A DNA stretch of 64,000 nucleotides from Algoriphagus sp. A40 (GTDB lineage: Bacteria > Bacteroidota > Bacteroidia > Cytophagales > Cyclobacteriaceae), in contig NZ_MUNY01000072.1 of assembly GCF_002002735.1 (NCBI RefSeq), forward strand, positions 310,001 to 374,000, written 5' to 3'. Positions within the stretch are counted from its first letter, which is position 1. Each line of letters begins with the position of its first letter. Shown in pieces: positions 61,573 through 64,000 of the stretch. Position numbers and translations under genes: made by a program. The notes below the pieces were generated by a model. That model had not been told where the DNA came from and did not search any database. It was given only the letters and a program-made list of their open reading frames with translations.

Positions 61573-62841
61573 ATGAAAAGAGATTCGCTTGTTTTCGACC
61601 TCATTGCAAGAGAAGAAGACAGACAAAAAAGAGGCATCGAGCTGATCGCCTCCGAAAACTTCACAAGTAAACAAGTGATGGAAGCTGCCGGCAGCGTCCT
61701 GACAAACAAATATGCAGAAGGTCTACCAGGCAAGCGCTATTATGGCGGCTGCGAAGTGGTGGATGAAATCGAGCAAATCGCAATCGATCGGGCAAAAAGA
61801 CTTTTTGGAGCCACTTGGGCCAATGTCCAGCCCCACTCCGGTGCTCAGGCAAATGCAGCTGTAATGCTCGCTTGCCTCAAGCCTGGCGATCCAATTTTGG
61901 GATTTGACCTTTCTCACGGTGGTCACCTTACTCACGGTTCTCCGGTGAATTTCTCAGGGAAACTTTACCAGGCAAATTTCTATGGAGTGGAGGAAGCCAC
62001 GGGTATGATCGATTATGACAAAGTCGAAGAAAAGGCTTTGGCTGTAATGCCTAAAATGATCATCTGCGGAGCTTCTGCTTATTCCAGAGATTGGGATTAC
62101 GAAAGACTGAGAGAGATCGCCGACGAAGTAGGAGCGATTTTGCTTGCAGACATTTCACACCCGTCGGGATTGATCGCACGAGGACTGTTGAATGATCCGC
62201 TGGAGCATTGCCATATTGTGACAACTACTACCCACAAGACCCTCAGAGGTCCAAGAGGTGGTTTGATTATGATGAGAGAGGATTTCGACAATCCTTGGGG
62301 CTTGACCACTCCAAAAGGAGAATTGAGAAAAATGTCTTCTCTATTGGATATGGGCGTTTTCCCAGGTACTCAAGGGGGACCTTTGGAGCATATCATTGCT
62401 GCAAAAGCGATTGCTTTTGAAGAAGCTCTTTCTGATGATTACATGCATTATGTGGTTCAGGTGAAAAAGAATGCATCCATTATGGCAGATGAGTTCGTAA
62501 GTCTTGGCTACCAGATTATTTCTGGAGGAACAGACAACCACCTGATGCTGATCGACCTTCGAAACAAAGACCTGACTGGAAAACTTGCCGAGGAAACGCT
62601 CGGAAAGGTGGACATCACGATCAATAAAAACATGGTTCCTTTCGACACCAAGTCACCTTTTGTGACCTCAGGTATGCGAATTGGGACTGCTGCAGTGACT
62701 ACCCGCGGATTGAAAGAAGACGATATGCGAAAAATCGTTTCTTTGATCGACCGTGCTCTGCTCAACCATTCCGATGAGGCAGAACTTGCCAAAATCAAGG
62801 CTGAAGTCAATGCCTGGATGGTTCAATTTCCCTTGTACTAA
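61573..62841 (+). CDS. glyA: serine hydroxymethyltransferase
   Basis: A 422-residue PLP enzyme that interconverts serine and glycine with tetrahydrofolate. Distinctive sequence includes GIELIASENFTS at the N-terminus, EGLPGKRYYGGCE, NVQPHSGAQANAAV, DISHPSGLIA and the Schiff-base Lys in TTTTHKTLRGPRGG. The ATG at 61573 (MKRDSLVF) is the family start. An in-frame extension to 61507 is not credible. tatC follows after 16 bases and rpiB after that, forming a forward run. Confidence 0.97.
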   Translation: MKRDSLVFDLIAREEDRQKRGIELIASENFTSKQVMEAAGSVLTNKYAEGLPGKRYYGGCEVVDEIEQIAIDRAKRLFGATWANVQPHSGAQANAAVMLACLKPGDPILGFDLSHGGHLTHGSPVNFSGKLYQANFYGVEEATGMIDYDKVEEKALAVMPKMIICGASAYSRDWDYERLREIADEVGAILLADISHPSGLIARGLLNDPLEHCHIVTTTTHKTLRGPRGGLIMMREDFDNPWGLTTPKGELRKMSSLLDMGVFPGTQGGPLEHIIAAKAIAFEEALSDDYMHYVVQVKKNASIMADEFVSLGYQIISGGTDNHLMLIDLRNKDLTGKLAEETLGKVDITINKNMVPFDTKSPFVTSGMRIGTAAVTTRGLKEDDMRKIVSLIDRALLNHSDEAELAKIKAEVNAWMVQFPLY

Positions 62842-62857
62842 TTATTGAATTCCCACC

Positions 62858-63712
62858 GTGGCCCTAGATCAAATTCAAGAGGAAGAGGAAGGAATGTCGT
62901 TTTTGGACCATTTGGAAGCCTTGCGCTTTCATTTGCTCCGATCCATTGCGGCGATTCTAATTCTGACCATTATTGCCTTTTTGGCAAAAGATATCGTATT
63001 CGGAGTGATCATTCTTGGTCCTTCCAAGGTTGACTTCATTACCTACAGAGTGCTTTGTGATCTCGGGAATTACCTGGGAATATCAGCCCTTTGCATAGAT
63101 GAGCTTCCGTTTACGATTCAAAGCAGACAAATGACTGGTCAGTTTTCTATGCACATGACCTCCAGTATAGTCGTTGGATTCGTAGTTGCTTTTCCTTATG
63201 TATTCTGGGAAATCTGGAGATTCATCAGTCCTGGATTGTATATCAAGGAGAAAAACGCAGCCCGAGGAGCAGTTTTCTTTGTTAGTTTCCTCTTTTTGTC
63301 GGGAGCGGCTTTTGGCTATTATGTTCTTTCTCCGCTATCGATAAACTTCCTCGCGAATTACCAGCTGGATCCAACCATCCTAAATGAATTTGACATTACC
63401 TCTTATGTGACGACATTGACGATGCTTGTACTGGCATCTGCGATCATGTTTCAGCTTCCGGTGGTGGTTTATTTCCTTGCCATGTCAGGCTTGGTAACTT
63501 CCAAAATGCTCAAGTCCTACAGAAGACATTCCATTGTGGTGATTTTGATTGTTTCGGCCATTATTACTCCGCCGGATGTCGTCTCACAACTTCTGATTGC
63601 AATGCCGATCTTGGTTTTGTATGAGGTAGGGATTATTATCGCCAAGCAATTGGAAAAGAAAAGAGCACTGGCTGAAGCCGAGTATAAAAAGAATCATCCT
63701 GAAGAAGATTAA
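62858..63712 (+). CDS. tatC: Sec-independent protein translocase subunit TatC
   Basis: A 284-residue membrane protein with six helices and the TatC N-terminal signature MSFLDHLEALRFHLLRS; the binding site for twin-arginine signals lies in the first cytosolic loop. Later blocks are FYVLSPLSINFLANY-like and VVVYFLAMSGLVTSKMLKSYRRHSIVVILIVSAIITPPDVVSQLL. The GTG at 62858 is taken as start because it leaves a normal N-terminal tail; an ATG at 62894 is an alternative. TatA/TatB genes are not visible in this window. Confidence 0.95.
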   Translation: MALDQIQEEEEGMSFLDHLEALRFHLLRSIAAILILTIIAFLAKDIVFGVIILGPSKVDFITYRVLCDLGNYLGISALCIDELPFTIQSRQMTGQFSMHMTSSIVVGFVVAFPYVFWEIWRFISPGLYIKEKNAARGAVFFVSFLFLSGAAFGYYVLSPLSINFLANYQLDPTILNEFDITSYVTTLTMLVLASAIMFQLPVVVYFLAMSGLVTSKMLKSYRRHSIVVILIVSAIITPPDVVSQLLIAMPILVLYEVGIIIAKQLEKKRALAEAEYKKNHPEED

Positions 63713-63717
63713 AAGCC

Positions 63718-64000
63718 ATGGGAAAGAAAATCGCAATCGGCGGTGATCATGCCGGATTTGAATACAAAGGGAAACTGATCGAGAAGCTTACTTCACTGGG
63801 CTTTGAGGTGAAAGATTTCGGTCCTTTTTCCACAGCTTCAGTTGACTATCCCGACTATGTGCATCCTTTGTGCACTTCCATTGAAAAAGGGGAATTTGAG
63901 TTGGGAATTGTGATTTGCGGCAGCGGCAACGGAGTGGCTATCACAGCCAACAAACATCAGGGAATCCGGGCAGCACTTTGTTGGAATGAAGACCTGGCAG
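63718..64000 (+). CDS. rpiB: ribose 5-phosphate isomerase B (partial, runs off the window)
   Basis: The first 94 codons of an RpiB/LacAB-family isomerase: IAIGGDHAGFEYKGKLIEKL at the N-terminus, then VDYPDYVHPLC and LGIVICGSGNGVAITANK with the phosphate-binding loop and catalytic Cys, then the HQGIRAALCWNEDLA block. It interconverts ribose 5-phosphate and ribulose 5-phosphate. The ATG is 5 bases after the tatC stop. The C-terminal third is outside the window. Confidence 0.93.
   Translation, partial: MGKKIAIGGDHAGFEYKGKLIEKLTSLGFEVKDFGPFSTASVDYPDYVHPLCTSIEKGEFELGIVICGSGNGVAITANKHQGIRAALCWNEDLA

Noticed and set aside
61383..61670. A 95-codon ORF overlapping the glyA start.
   Set aside because: It runs into the conserved glyA N-terminus in another frame and has a highly basic out-of-frame end typical of spurious ORFs.
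1..64000. Search for tRNA or rRNA genes and mobile elements.
   Set aside because: No cloverleaf with conserved T-arm and CCA context, no rRNA-like sequence, and no transposase or integrase motif was noticed. A covariance-model scan would be needed to exclude small RNAs fully.

Overview
The window reads as chromosomal core and near-core DNA of a member of the Bacteroidota, most likely order Cytophagales (Cyclobacteriaceae / Algoriphagus-like; family level is inference). Supporting signs are a MurF-alanine racemase fusion, a TonB receptor with an N-terminal carboxypeptidase-regulatory-like domain, a DUF5916 protein, an LptC-type lipoprotein inside a CoaX-TPR-CNNM-PpiD gene run, a ComA-like phosphosulfolactate synthase, and promoters of the Bacteroidota form TTG-N19/21-TAnnTTTG. 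I found no rRNA, tRNA, transposase, integrase, prophage or CRISPR locus.

Layout. 1-6.7 kb: a methyltransferase/patatin pair, then a forward run of VOC protein, alpha-oxoamine-synthase-like PLP enzyme and penicillin-recognising serine hydrolase lipoprotein, and a convergent DUF5916 protein. 6.8-11.1 kb: a thiamine-themed divergent locus, with an FAH-TfoX-YjbQ operon on one side and a TPP riboswitch driving a TonB receptor on the other. 11.2-15.2 kb: a Fic-family AMPylator-like gene behind a strikingly regular array of palindromes, then a LytTR regulator with two secreted lipoproteins. 15.2-20.8 kb: amidohydrolase, M14 peptidase, three tandem PLDc_N mini-proteins and a TIGR01777 oxidoreductase. 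20.9-25.6 kb: an ion module (ClC, TrkH/KtrB, TrkA/KtrA, voltage-gated-type K+ channel). 25.6-36.8 kb: ScpA, flippase-like protein, MurF-Alr, Dxs, alpha/beta hydrolase, fRMsr, RibD, DUF4382 lipoprotein, dGTPase. 36.9-45.5 kb: HflX, RfbC, CpsB-type phosphatase, an SDR, a TPR protein, ComA, a DUF368 lipid-carrier transporter, AroE, Tag. 45.5-49.6 kb: NhaD-type antiporter, Glu/Leu-type dehydrogenase, AnmK. 49.6-57.4 kb: the envelope run CoaX, outer-membrane protein, TPR, LptC, small membrane protein, CNNM/CorC, PpiD/SurA. 57.4-64 kb: DUF493, pterin dehydratase, RsmI, a heptamer tandem repeat before an inositol-monophosphatase-family gene, AEC transporter, GlyA, TatC and the start of RpiB.

The most unusual element is at 12781-13020: six palindromic units at an exact 41-bp centre-to-centre spacing fill the space upstream of the fic gene. 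A consensus-type promoter is embedded in the two units nearest the gene, and the Fic protein carries a C-terminal winged helix, which suggests cooperative autoregulation. Other points of interest are the TPP riboswitch with a candidate Shine-Dalgarno-sequestering hairpin, ten copies of a heptamer in front of the inositol-phosphatase-like gene, and a 55-aa third member of the PLDc_N cluster.
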